Notes under the pieces: model-generated | The model's database searches: none | What the model was told of the DNA's origin: nothing | Seen by the model: only the letters and a program-made list of their open reading frames with translations | Shown here: in pieces, positions 50,670 to 58,957 of the stretch | How the letters are laid out: each line of letters starts with the position of its first letter | How positions within the stretch are numbered: position 1 is the first letter of the stretch | Assembly (NCBI RefSeq): GCF_023701945.1 | Contig: NZ_JABAEF010000001.1 | Coordinates: 620,001-684,000, forward strand | DNA: 64,000 bases | DNA from: Rhizobium sp. CG5 | Lineage (GTDB): Bacteria > Pseudomonadota > Alphaproteobacteria > Rhizobiales > Rhizobiaceae | Direction of reading: 5' to 3' | Made by a program: the position numbers and the translations under genes

Positions 50670-51574
50670 GCGGCATCCGCTCCCTCTTGGCCGGGGATGG
50701 ATACGGCATCCGCGATGATCCGGCAGACGAAACCCGCATCGCATTCGTGCAGCAAATGGCCGCCCCGGTCTGCGAGTGCCAGCCGCGCGCCCTTGATCAG
50801 CCGGGCGACATGTTCGGAATGCCGGACCGGCACCATCGGATCGTCCTTGGCGGCGATCAGCACGACGCTCGCCGAAAGGCTGCGCAGCAAGGCTTCAAAG
50901 CGCGTGAGGTCCCAGGCGGCCATCATGCCCAGCGCCCCGCGCACATGGCCGGATGAGGTGAGCAATCGGCGATAGAGCAGGGCGCCCGCCTCGTCGATCG
51001 GCGAGCCGGTGGACGTCAGGAGATTGCCGCCCAGCGGCGTTGTTCTGGTGAGCAGCGAGAACATCGAGGCCGAAAACGGGTTAGCAAACAGCAGCTTGGC
51101 CATGGGCGAAAACAGCCGGTCGCCCCGGATCGGCAGGAAAGCGCCATTGATGGCGATCACCGTGGGGGCTTTATCCCTGTCCATCGGCGCCGCGACCGAG
51201 AGCGCGATGGCGGCACCGGCCGAGTGGCCTATGATGGCAACCGGCTTCAGCGAAAGAACCGCGAGCAGATCGGTGACGGATCGGGTCATGCCCGCAAGCG
51301 ACAGGTCGGCGCGGCCGCGCGGCCGGGTGAAACCGTGGCAGGGCAGGTCGACCGCAACCAGCCGGTAGCGGGTCGAAAGCTGCGGCAGCACATGGCGCCA
51401 GGAATGGCTCGACGCGCCGGTGCCGTGCAGGAAAAGCAGGGCAGGGGCATGCGCCGGCCCCATCGCCTGCACATGCCAGCGCAACCCGCCGGTCTCGACG
51501 AAACGGCTGGCGGAGCGATGCGGCCAGTCCCGGCCGTCCCTCTCCCAGTCCAGCCATGTCTCCCCGATCCCCAT
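50666..51574 (-). CDS. bchO: Mg-chelatase-associated alpha/beta hydrolase BchO
   Basis: This 302-residue alpha/beta-hydrolase-fold protein has HG oxyanion-hole sequence LLFLHGTGASSHSWRHVL, a nucleophile elbow IIGHSAGAAIAL (G-H-S-A-G), and a C-terminal His region LALADRGGHLLHECDAG. BchO is always next to bchD/bchI in proteobacterial clusters. Its substrate is not established. The start ATG 51574 overlaps the bchD stop (TGATG). GTG 51577 is an alternative. Confidence 0.92.
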   Translation of the reverse strand: MGIGETWLDWERDGRDWPHRSASRFVETGGLRWHVQAMGPAHAPALLFLHGTGASSHSWRHVLPQLSTRYRLVAVDLPCHGFTRPRGRADLSLAGMTRSVTDLLAVLSLKPVAIIGHSAGAAIALSVAAPMDRDKAPTVIAINGAFLPIRGDRLFSPMAKLLFANPFSASMFSLLTRTTPLGGNLLTSTGSPIDEAGALLYRRLLTSSGHVRGALGMMAAWDLTRFEALLRSLSASVVLIAAKDDPMVPVRHSEHVARLIKGARLALADRGGHLLHECDAGFVCRIIADAVSIPGQEGADAA

Positions 51575-53454
51575 CACGACACCTTCTCCATGGAGGCGTT
51601 GACAAGGCCGGACAGGCGCGTCGAATCCGCCTGCCGCAGCACATGCAAGTCGGCACCCAACAGCCCGGCCAGCGCCGTCACCGCTTCGCGCGGGCGTCTT
51701 GCGATATCGATGCAGATGGTCGTCAGGCCATTGGCGCGGTAAAGCCTGGCAATATGTTCGGCCTGGCGGGAGGCCAGCGCCCGGTCGGCTGTGCCGTCGA
51801 GCGCGATATTGCCGCTGCCATCGGTCATGACGACGACGACAGGCGTATTGCCGCGGCGACGCACGGCAAGCGCCAGTTCCAGCCCCTTTTCCAGTCCCGA
51901 TGCCAGCGGCGTCGGTCCGCCGCCCGGCAGCGCGGAAAGCTTGCGCTTGGCGGCAACCAGCGAGCGGGTCGGCGGCATCAGCAGCTCCGCCCCCTTGCCG
52001 CGGAAGGCAATCAGCGACACCTCGTCGCGCCGCACATAGCAGCGGGCGAGCAGCTGCTCGATGGCGCCCTTGGTTTCGCCGAGCCGCTCCAGCGCCGTGG
52101 AGCCGGAGGCATCGACGACGAATATGGCGGTCGAGGGTTTTTGGTGGCGAAGGCGCTGGTAGCGGAAGTCATCCTTGCGCATGAGCAGCCGGGCCGGCCG
52201 CTCACCGTTGCCATCCGTGGCGCCACCGACTGCGTGACCTTGCAGGCGCGCCCGGATCACCTGCCAGGGGGCTGCGGCGCGCAGGGTGGCGACAATATCT
52301 GGCCGTCCATCCGGAAAGGGGGCTCTGGCGCTTGTCGCATAGGCTCGGCCGCGCCGTGCATTCTTGGCCACAGTGCCCGCCTTGCCGGCCCGGCAGCCCG
52401 ACCGGGCGGCCCGTTCGCTGACGGCCAGCGACAGCCCGTCGATCGATCCGCGTTCGACGGCGGCCAGCAATTCGCTGAGACTGTCCAGCGATGGGGACCC
52501 CGTTTCGCCATCTTTCTGGGGATCCGACGACGGGTCGCGGGTATCGGCGCCACTGGCCTCGGCGCCGTCGGTTTCAGGCGACGGCGGGGTTGGTTGCTGC
52601 TGGTCTTGCGGTTGGCCGCTGACCAGGCGGATGCCCAGGCACAGCCTCAGGGCCGTCAGGCCGTCTTCCGGAAGCACCACGGCCCGGCCGGCCATTGCGG
52701 CCAGGATGCGGCTCACCTTGACGAGATGCAGGACGGCACGCAGCGAGGCATGGCCGCCAGACGCGGCGATCGCAAAGAGTTGTTCCATCAGCCGGTCATC
52801 GATGCTCACCGTCCGCCAGGCATTGGCCGGCAGCGGCAGCGCCGGCGGCGCTTCGGATACGGTCTGCCAGGCGATGCCGTCGAGAGTAACATGCAGGCCA
52901 AGGCGATCCGACAGGGCGGACGGCAGCGTTTCCTCCGGCTCGGCGGCCTCATCCAGCGCAATCACCGAAAACGCGGCCGGCACCGCGCCGTCGCCACGCC
53001 CACCTGTAGCTATGCCTGTATCTGGGCGCGGTCGGCCGCGGCAAGTGTGCGTGTCCATCGCCTCGGCGATGATCGCGGCGGCGCCGGGCTCCAGCCGCTC
53101 GGCCATTGGGATCACCAGACTGCCGCCGTGGACAGCGGCGAGAATGCCCGGCTCCCAGACGATGCGGCCGCTGCTCGTGGTCCGGGCGATGTCCAGCCGG
53201 CCGCAGAGCGAGCCGGCAGTGGCGCCGGGCGCCAGGCGCAGAAAGGGGGCAGGGGCGGGCAGGATGGCGCGCAGATGCTCGAGGAACCGGTCGCGGATGC
53301 CGCCGGCGCGCGCCGTCAGCCACAACCCGCCGATATCGGGCCCGCCGATCGCCAGCACCTGCGCGGCAACCAGGGCATCGCGCCAGCGCGCCTCGCCATG
53401 GCGAAGCATGGCCTCAAGCAGGCCGTCGTCAGCGCCCACATTATGCATGGCCAT
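51574..53454 (-). CDS. bchD: Magnesium chelatase subunit D
   Basis: This 626-residue subunit has an N-terminal AAA-like domain resembling BchI but with a degenerate P-loop. A Pro/Gln/acidic linker follows (QDQQQPTPPSPETDGAEASG and after). It ends in a C-terminal von Willebrand A-type integrin I domain with MIDAS motif FVVDASGSTALERL and VVVVMTDGSGN. It forms the ring platform with BchI for Mg insertion by BchH. ATG 53454 (or 53448) overlaps the bchI 3' end by 14 bases. A much longer reading covers bchI in another frame. Confidence 0.95.
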   Translation of the reverse strand: MAMHNVGADDGLLEAMLRHGEARWRDALVAAQVLAIGGPDIGGLWLTARAGGIRDRFLEHLRAILPAPAPFLRLAPGATAGSLCGRLDIARTTSSGRIVWEPGILAAVHGGSLVIPMAERLEPGAAAIIAEAMDTHTCRGRPRPDTGIATGGRGDGAVPAAFSVIALDEAAEPEETLPSALSDRLGLHVTLDGIAWQTVSEAPPALPLPANAWRTVSIDDRLMEQLFAIAASGGHASLRAVLHLVKVSRILAAMAGRAVVLPEDGLTALRLCLGIRLVSGQPQDQQQPTPPSPETDGAEASGADTRDPSSDPQKDGETGSPSLDSLSELLAAVERGSIDGLSLAVSERAARSGCRAGKAGTVAKNARRGRAYATSARAPFPDGRPDIVATLRAAAPWQVIRARLQGHAVGGATDGNGERPARLLMRKDDFRYQRLRHQKPSTAIFVVDASGSTALERLGETKGAIEQLLARCYVRRDEVSLIAFRGKGAELLMPPTRSLVAAKRKLSALPGGGPTPLASGLEKGLELALAVRRRGNTPVVVVMTDGSGNIALDGTADRALASRQAEHIARLYRANGLTTICIDIARRPREAVTALAGLLGADLHVLRQADSTRLSGLVNASMEKVS

Positions 53455-54475
53455 ATCCCGTTTCGAACGCCGCCAGGGCCCGCTCGATGCGCGGCGTGCT
53501 GCCGGCATCGTCCAGCGGATCGCGGCGCAGCCGATGGCACAGCACCATCGGCGCGATCGTCTCGATATCGGCCCAGCTAACGGCCAGCCGGCCCTCAAGG
53601 GCTGCGGCGGCGCGGCCGGCGCGCATCAGGGTGAGTTCGCCGCGCATGCCGTCGATGCCGAGCCGCATGCACAGTTGCGACATGCGCGACAGGATCAGGT
53701 CGGGGATCTCCACCTGCCGCAGGATCTTGCGCGCCGAAACCACCTGGTTGCGCAACGCCGCCTCGCCTCTGGCCCAGGCGGCGGCAAAGCCGGCCGGATC
53801 GCTTTCATAGGCGTCGCGGCGGCGGATCACATCGATGCGCATCTGCAACTCGTTGATGGTGCGCACCTCGACCGACAGGCCGAAGCGATCCAGCAATTGG
53901 GGTCTCAGATCCCCTTCTTCCGGATTGCCGCTGCCAACCAGCACGAAGCGGGCGGCATGGCGGATGCTCAGGCCCTCGCGCTCCACCACATTGACGCCCG
54001 ACGCGGCGGCATCGAGCAGGAGATCGACGAGATGGTCCTCCAGCAGATTGATCTCGTCGATATAGAGAAAGCCGCGATGGGCGGCCGCCAGCAGGCCGGG
54101 CTCGAAGGCCTTCTCCCCGGCAACCAGCGCCTTTTCGATGTCCAGCGCGCCGCAGACCCGGTCTTCCGTGGCACCCAGCGGCAGGTCCACCATCGGCGTG
54201 CGGATCTTGATGGCCGCAGGCCTTTCAGCACCCTGCGTCTGGCAGCGCAGGCAGGCCTCCTGCGGCTCTGCCGGCAGGCAATTATAGCGACAGCCCTGGC
54301 GCGTCTCGATTTTCGGCAGGAGTTCGGCGAGCGCCCGCACGGCGGTCGATTTGCCGGTGCCGCGGTCGCCAAAGATCAGCACGCCACCCAGCAACGGCTC
54401 CACCGCCGCCATCAGCAGCGCCTTCTTCATATCCTCCTGGCCGACAATGGCCGCGAATGGAAACGGCAATGCCAT
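53441..54475 (-). CDS. bchI: Magnesium chelatase ATPase subunit I
   Basis: This 344-residue AAA+ ATPase has Walker A LIFGDRGTGKSTAVRALA, a BchI-specific insert with Cys residues (YNCLPAEPQEACLRCQTQG), Walker B GFLYIDEINLLEDHLVDLLL, and sensor/arginine-finger segments RFVLVGSGNPEEGDLRPQLL and DRFGLSVEV. It powers Mg insertion. It is the first gene of the bchI-D-O-crtI-B operon, with a perfect PpsR box 20 bases upstream of the start. Confidence 0.96.
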   Translation of the reverse strand: MALPFPFAAIVGQEDMKKALLMAAVEPLLGGVLIFGDRGTGKSTAVRALAELLPKIETRQGCRYNCLPAEPQEACLRCQTQGAERPAAIKIRTPMVDLPLGATEDRVCGALDIEKALVAGEKAFEPGLLAAAHRGFLYIDEINLLEDHLVDLLLDAAASGVNVVEREGLSIRHAARFVLVGSGNPEEGDLRPQLLDRFGLSVEVRTINELQMRIDVIRRRDAYESDPAGFAAAWARGEAALRNQVVSARKILRQVEIPDLILSRMSQLCMRLGIDGMRGELTLMRAGRAAAALEGRLAVSWADIETIAPMVLCHRLRRDPLDDAGSTPRIERALAAFETGYGHA

Positions 54476-54494
54476 GGACCGCCCTCCTCATGAG

Positions 54495-54512
54495 TGTCAA
54501 TTTATATTGACA
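54495..54512. promoter_or_regulatory. PpsR/CrtJ box upstream of bchI
   Basis: TGTCAATTTATATTGACA is an exact TGT-N12-ACA match and almost a perfect palindrome. A half site (TGA-N12-ACA) follows at 54529-54546. The region is divergent with the small plus-strand gene at 54555, which could share the control. It marks the right border of the recognisable photosynthesis cluster. Confidence 0.8.
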
Positions 54513-54554
54513 CTTTCTGAGTGGCTTTTGAAGAGGGTGGTTGACACTTTCTTG

Positions 54555-54869
54555 ATGGAGCGCGCGTTGGGCTGTGGTTACGGATCGTCGACGGCCGATG
54601 TCGTGGCGAGGATCGACGCCATTGCCGCGGCGGCCCACGCGCAGATCAACCGGACGACTCTGCGCAGCCTTGCCGTCGTCGCCGAGACCGCGACAGAGGC
54701 GATCGCCTTTGGCGGGCAGACTGTGCGGTTTGCCCATCGCGAGGGAAGGGTGCTCGACTATCTGCCCGGCGATGATCCGCCGCCAAGGCTATCTGCCGAA
54801 GCGCCGGTTCGGCGACCTTGTTCGGTTGGCGCAGACCGGCGGCGGCCCTGGCGTGCAGGTCGCGCATAG
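54555..54869 (+). CDS. Unrecognised small protein divergent from bchI
   Basis: This is a 104-residue reading frame starting MERALGCGYGSSTADVVARI. It continues with an Ala-rich helix and LRSLAVVAETATEAIAFGGQ. The first ~70 residues look coding (G-x-G-x-x-S-T start, balanced composition), faintly like the CobE/CbiG C-terminal fold. From about 54780 the frame turns Arg/Pro-rich, while another plus frame there (KRRFGDLVRLAQTGGGPGVQ) looks more protein-like, so a frameshift or decayed gene is possible. The start is only 79 bases from bchI, next to the PpsR box. Confidence 0.4.
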   Translation: MERALGCGYGSSTADVVARIDAIAAAAHAQINRTTLRSLAVVAETATEAIAFGGQTVRFAHREGRVLDYLPGDDPPPRLSAEAPVRRPCSVGADRRRPWRAGRA

Positions 54870-54902
54870 CGGCAACCGCCCATGGCCGCGCATGCACGCT
54901 CT

Positions 54903-55577
54903 TCAAGCTTCAATTGTACAACCCAGTCGGGCAAGGGTGGCGTCAACCCAGGCTCGGTCATTCTGACCCAGCTTGATGTTCTCCATCTGTTTGGTCTCAG
55001 CCGCGTGTTTCTTCGAGGCCGCGACGAAGACCTCCTCGACGAATTCGGCCGGCACGGACAGCAGGCCGTCGGGATCGCCGCAGACGAGGTCGCCGGGGTT
55101 GATCACCATGCCGTTGATGGCGATCGGCACGTTGACCTCGCCCGGTCCGTCCTTGTAGGGGCCGCGATGGGTCACGCCGGCCGCAAAGACCGGAAACGAA
55201 CCGGCCAGAATCTCGGCGCTGTCGCGGATGGCACCAAAGATCACGATGCCGCCGAGCCCGCGTTGCTCCGCGTGCGCGACCATCAATTCGCCGATAATCG
55301 CATTGGTCAGGTCGCCGCCAGCATCGACCACCACGATGTCGCCCGGTTCTGCAATGTCGAGTGCCTTGTGGACCATCAGGTTGTCGCCAGGCCGGGCCTT
55401 GACGGTGATTGCGGGGCCGACCATCCGCCCGCCGGTGTAAAACGGCCGCAAGGGCGCGCCACCTGCCGTCATGCGCGACATGACGTCGCTCAGATTGGCG
55501 ACCGGAAGGTCCGCGAATTTTGTAATCCATTCTTTCGCGACCGTTTCCTGGCGCTTGCAGACTTTGAAACCGAGCAT
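54903..55577 (-). CDS. RraA-like family protein (HMG/CHA aldolase or oxaloacetate decarboxylase-like)
   Basis: This 224-residue RraA-fold protein belongs to a family of class II pyruvate aldolases and oxaloacetate decarboxylases. Family motifs are TVKARPGDNLMVHKALDIAE, DIVVVDAGGDLTNAIIGELM, GIVIFGAIRDSAEI (substrate-binding G-x-x-RD) and GDLVCGDPDGLLSVP. The conserved metal/substrate pocket therefore appears intact. It lies beside a hydroxyacid dehydrogenase, an IclR regulator and a Tct transporter. Cleavage or decarboxylation of a keto or hydroxy acid is inferred. Confidence 0.85.
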   Translation of the reverse strand: MLGFKVCKRQETVAKEWITKFADLPVANLSDVMSRMTAGGAPLRPFYTGGRMVGPAITVKARPGDNLMVHKALDIAEPGDIVVVDAGGDLTNAIIGELMVAHAEQRGLGGIVIFGAIRDSAEILAGSFPVFAAGVTHRGPYKDGPGEVNVPIAINGMVINPGDLVCGDPDGLLSVPAEFVEEVFVAASKKHAAETKQMENIKLGQNDRAWVDATLARLGCTIEA

Positions 55578-55620
55578 GGTTATTTTCCTCCGTTGATGGG
55601 TATTGTGTGCGTATCGGCCG

Positions 55621-56637
55621 TCAGGCCAGGTCCGTGTTGGCCAGCGCGCGGCGATCGAATGTCTGGCCCGTCAGCACATCGACAATGTGCTGGGCGCTTT
55701 GAACCGCCATGTTTCTGAGAGCTGATCGGCTCGCGCCGCCGACATGCGGGGTGGCGATCAGGTTCGGCAGGCTCCACAAGGGGTGATCGGCCCGCGGCGG
55801 CTCTTCCTCGAAACTGTCGAGGGCAGCACCTGCGATTGTTTCGCTCTGCAATGCTTCGAAAAGTGCTGCCTCATCGACCACTGCGCCACGCGACGTGTTG
55901 ACCAGGAAGGCCGTGGGTTTCATCTGGCGGAGACGTTCGGCGTTGATCAGGTGATGCGTTTCAGGGGTCAGCGGGCAATGCAGGCTGACGATGTCGCTGC
56001 TGGACAGGACCTCGTTGAGATCGCCGGTTACACGCGTTCCGTCGCCGTCCGAAGCGAAAGGGTCATAGGCCAGCGTTTCCATGCCGATGCCCTGGGCCAG
56101 CTTGGCGGTGCGCCGTCCGATTTCGCCAAAGCCGACAATGCCGAGACGGGCGCCTGCAATGTCTCGACCGACATATTTGGTTTTCGGCCAATTGCCGCCC
56201 TTGACCGCGGTATTCAGCAGGTCGATGTCTTTCATCGCCGTCAGCGCAAGCGTCAAGGCGAGTTCGGCAACCGACTGGGCATTGGCGCCAAGCGCCCGCA
56301 AGACCGGTATGCAATGGGCTGTCGCCGCGCCCAGATCGATGTTGTCGACGCCGCTTCCATGCTTGGCGATGACGCGCAGCCGGGGCGACGCAGAAATGAC
56401 CCTCTCGGTGATCTGGCCCTGGCGCACGAGGATGGCATCGACTTGATGATCGGCGGCGAGCTGAGCAAGTTTTTCCGAGCCGCTGTATCCGTCGGCGTAA
56501 ATGACCTTGATCGAGAATCGCTCCAGCAATTCGCCCGCTTCGGCTGCCAATTCGGCACCCGTCACCAGCACTGACGATGATGCGCCGTGCTGCCTATTGC
56601 GCTGAGTCGCCTTCGACAATTCGCTGATATCACTCAT
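55621..56637 (-). CDS. D-isomer-specific 2-hydroxyacid dehydrogenase
   Basis: This 338-residue NAD-dependent D-2-hydroxyacid dehydrogenase has the Rossmann motif LGIVGFGEIGRRTAKLAQG and the signature DIVSLHCPLTPETHHLIN. Catalytic residues are Arg (VNTSRGAVVDE), Glu (ALDSFEEEPP) and His (IATPHVGGASRS). An N-terminal HGSGVDNIDL loop is present. ATG 56637 has GGGAGGT upstream. It is divergent from the IclR regulator, with an operator-like palindrome between, and is 43 bases upstream of the RraA-like gene on the same strand. Confidence 0.93.
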   Translation of the reverse strand: MSDISELSKATQRNRQHGASSSVLVTGAELAAEAGELLERFSIKVIYADGYSGSEKLAQLAADHQVDAILVRQGQITERVISASPRLRVIAKHGSGVDNIDLGAATAHCIPVLRALGANAQSVAELALTLALTAMKDIDLLNTAVKGGNWPKTKYVGRDIAGARLGIVGFGEIGRRTAKLAQGIGMETLAYDPFASDGDGTRVTGDLNEVLSSSDIVSLHCPLTPETHHLINAERLRQMKPTAFLVNTSRGAVVDEAALFEALQSETIAGAALDSFEEEPPRADHPLWSLPNLIATPHVGGASRSALRNMAVQSAQHIVDVLTGQTFDRRALANTDLA

Positions 56638-56727
56638 TAAAACCTCCCGGTTCACGCGTTCGCTGCGGAGCAGGTCCGCCACGGTTGACGAATGCCTATT
56701 ATCGGGTATTGTACTAAATGAAAAGAC

Positions 56728-56744
56728 GTTGTACCTAGTACAAC
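56728..56744. promoter_or_regulatory. Palindromic operator, probable IclR-family binding site
   Basis: GTTGTAC-CTA-GTACAAC is a perfect 7-bp inverted repeat with a 3-base centre, placed in the divergent gap between the hydroxyacid dehydrogenase and the IclR-family gene. A partial copy (TTGTACTA) lies at 56709-56716. IclR regulators commonly bind such short palindromes in their own divergent promoters. Confidence 0.65.
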
Positions 56745-56769
56745 AGTTCTTTTCACGGGAGGTTACCAA

Positions 56770-57465
56770 GTGCCAGGAAATTCATCAGGTGTTGTCGCGG
56801 TCGAACGGGCTGTTTCGCTGCTCGAAGCCTTCAGTGAGCTTGATTACTCGCTGACGCTGGGAGAGCTTGCGCGCCGGACCGTGCTCGACAAGTCGACCGC
56901 GCTTCGCATCGCCCGGTCGCTGGCCAAATCATCCATGCTCATTCGCAACGATGACGGCAGCTGGCGCCTGGGGCCCAAGCTCGTCCGGCTCGGCGCGCTC
57001 TACCAATCGACATTCAAGACGTCTGCCGTCGTCGAACCCCTTTTGGCCGAAATCAGCGATGCCAGCGGCGAGAGCGCCGCTATCTATGTGAAAGAAGGAG
57101 ACACCCGGGTCTGCCTTCACAGGCACGATTCGAGCCAGTCCATCCGCCACACCGCGCGTATCGGCGACACCTTGCCGCTGGATCGCGGCGCCCCCGGCCG
57201 CGTCATCCTGGCCTTCTCAGGTGTGACCGGCGCGATCTATGACGAGATACGCCAGCGCGGGTTCTACGCGACCCAGGGTGAGCGCGATCCTCAGGTGGCA
57301 AGCATTGCTGTCCCGGTCTTTCGGGATGGGCGCAAGCTGTTCGGCTCTATGGCTTTGACCGGCCCGACGCCGCGCTTCACCGATGAGGCAATCGCAAAGA
57401 ATCTTCAGATACTTCAGATGGCTGCGCGAAAGCTCAGTGCGGCCATGGGAGGAGACCCGGTTTAG
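56770..57465 (+). CDS. IclR-family transcriptional regulator
   Basis: This 231-residue IclR regulator has an N-terminal winged helix (VERAVSLLEAFSELDYSLTLGELARRT with STALRIARSLAKSSMLIRND) and a C-terminal effector domain (SAAIYVKEGDTRVCLHRHD, LDRGAPGRVILAFSG and VPVFRDGRKLFGSMALTGP). It uses GTG 56770 preceded by GGGAGGTTACC. Being divergent from the dehydrogenase gene and upstream of tctCBA, it probably senses the acid substrate of this locus. Confidence 0.92.
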   Translation: MPGNSSGVVAVERAVSLLEAFSELDYSLTLGELARRTVLDKSTALRIARSLAKSSMLIRNDDGSWRLGPKLVRLGALYQSTFKTSAVVEPLLAEISDASGESAAIYVKEGDTRVCLHRHDSSQSIRHTARIGDTLPLDRGAPGRVILAFSGVTGAIYDEIRQRGFYATQGERDPQVASIAVPVFRDGRKLFGSMALTGPTPRFTDEAIAKNLQILQMAARKLSAAMGGDPV

Positions 57466-57514
57466 TTTTTGGCGGGGGCCGGGCCCGCACATCGTTCCAG
57501 GGAGGAACCTACGC

Positions 57515-58474
57515 ATGCGAACTCTGAAAATTGCCGCGCTGTCGGCTGGTACGATCCTGGCGGCATTTGGCTCTGCGCACGCGGAATGGCCGAATGATCG
57601 CCCGATCCAGATGATTGTTGCATTCGCACCTGGCGGCAGCACCGATGTGATGGCGCGGGCCATGGAGCCCTTTCTCGAAAAGGAACTGGGCGCCGATATC
57701 GTGATCGAAAACCGTCCCGGCGCGTCCGGCGAGATTGCCTACACGGCACTGGCCAAGGCCAAGCCCGATGGCTACACCTTCTCCTACATCAACACGCCGG
57801 GTTTCCTGTCGATGCAGGTGCAGCGCAAGCTCGGCTACGATCCGAAAACCATCAAGCCGATCGCTCGCATCGTTGATGACCCGGCGGCAATCGTTGTGCC
57901 GCAAGGCTCGGAAATCAAGACGATCGCCGACTTTGTCGCCGCGGCCAAGGCCAATCCGGGTGCGGTGTCTTTCGGCTCATCGGGCGTCGGCACCGACGAT
58001 CACCTGGCGATGATCATTCTCGGCGCGGAAACCGGCACCAAGATCACCCACATCCCGTTCAACGGCGCAGGCGAAACCCGCACGGCTATTCTGGGGTCGC
58101 AAGTCACGGGCGGCGGTCTGAACATCAGCGAGTTTGCCGGCAACGACACCTCCGGCCTGCGGATGATCGTCAGCTTCGGCTCCGAGCGTTCGCCGCAGCT
58201 TCCCGATGTCCCGACGGCAATCGAATCCGGCTTCAATGTCGAAATGACGTCAGAACGCGGTATCGCAGCGCCGCTTGAAGTGCCGGCGGAGATCTCCGAC
58301 AAGATGTCGGCGGCGATCAAGGCGACACTCGACAATCCTGCATTCCAGGAGCAGGCCAAGAAGCTGGCGCTTCCGCTTGCCTATCTGAGCGGCCCTGACT
58401 GGGACAAGGCAATGCCGGCGCGCCTCGACCGCTTCCAGAAGATCTGGAACGAAACGCCTTGGGTGCAGCAATGA
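57515..58474 (+). CDS. Tripartite tricarboxylate transporter substrate-binding protein (TctC/Bug family)
   Basis: This 319-residue periplasmic binding protein has a signal peptide ending AFGSAHA. Bug-family motifs are PIQMIVAFAPGGSTDVMARA, IVIENRPGASGEIAY and the acidic ligand region GVGTDDHLAMIIL. It carries a carboxylate ligand to the TctAB permease. ATG 57515 has GGAGGA upstream. A longer in-frame reading overlaps iclR and lacks a signal. Its stop overlaps tctB (ATGA). Confidence 0.93.
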   Translation: MRTLKIAALSAGTILAAFGSAHAEWPNDRPIQMIVAFAPGGSTDVMARAMEPFLEKELGADIVIENRPGASGEIAYTALAKAKPDGYTFSYINTPGFLSMQVQRKLGYDPKTIKPIARIVDDPAAIVVPQGSEIKTIADFVAAAKANPGAVSFGSSGVGTDDHLAMIILGAETGTKITHIPFNGAGETRTAILGSQVTGGGLNISEFAGNDTSGLRMIVSFGSERSPQLPDVPTAIESGFNVEMTSERGIAAPLEVPAEISDKMSAAIKATLDNPAFQEQAKKLALPLAYLSGPDWDKAMPARLDRFQKIWNETPWVQQ

Positions 58475-58929
58475 TATCGGGCGGCGAAAAACAGCGGGAC
58501 TTGCCGGATATTCTGGCGGGCGGCTTGTTGATCGCGTTGGGAGCGCTCGGCCTTTGGGCCGGGCGTGACCTGACCTTCGGCTCCCCTGCCATGATGGGAG
58601 CGGGCTTTTTGCCCAATTCCCTCTGCGTCATCATGATGGCGATCGGTAGTTTCGTATTGTTCAAGGGCCTGTCCAAACCGCGCGAAAATTTCGAGACGGT
58701 CAATGTGCGCCCGCTGGTGATCCTCGTGATTGCAATTTCGGGCTTTGCTTTTACCGCCGAGAGCTTTGGCTTCATCGTCGCGTCGGTCTGGTTGCTGGTC
58801 ATCGGCAGTCTTGCCGATTCCGAATCGAGATGGCGCGAAGTTTTGATCTCGACTGCGGTGCTGGCGTCCCTCGGTGCGCTGCTCTTTGTCTATGGCCTCG
58901 GCGTTCAGATGCCTATCTCGCCGTTCTGA
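58471..58929 (+). CDS. Tripartite tricarboxylate transporter small membrane subunit (TctB)
   Basis: This 152-residue protein has four hydrophobic helices (LAGGLLIALGALGLWAGRDL, then FLPNSLCVIMMAIGSFVLFK and two C-terminal spans), matching TctB. The GAGFLPN motif at the end of helix one is typical. It overlaps tctC by ATGA and precedes tctA by 28 bases. Confidence 0.88.
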   Translation: MISGGEKQRDLPDILAGGLLIALGALGLWAGRDLTFGSPAMMGAGFLPNSLCVIMMAIGSFVLFKGLSKPRENFETVNVRPLVILVIAISGFAFTAESFGFIVASVWLLVIGSLADSESRWREVLISTAVLASLGALLFVYGLGVQMPISPF

Positions 58930-58957
58930 CTGCTTTCCGTTTTGATCGGACAAAATC

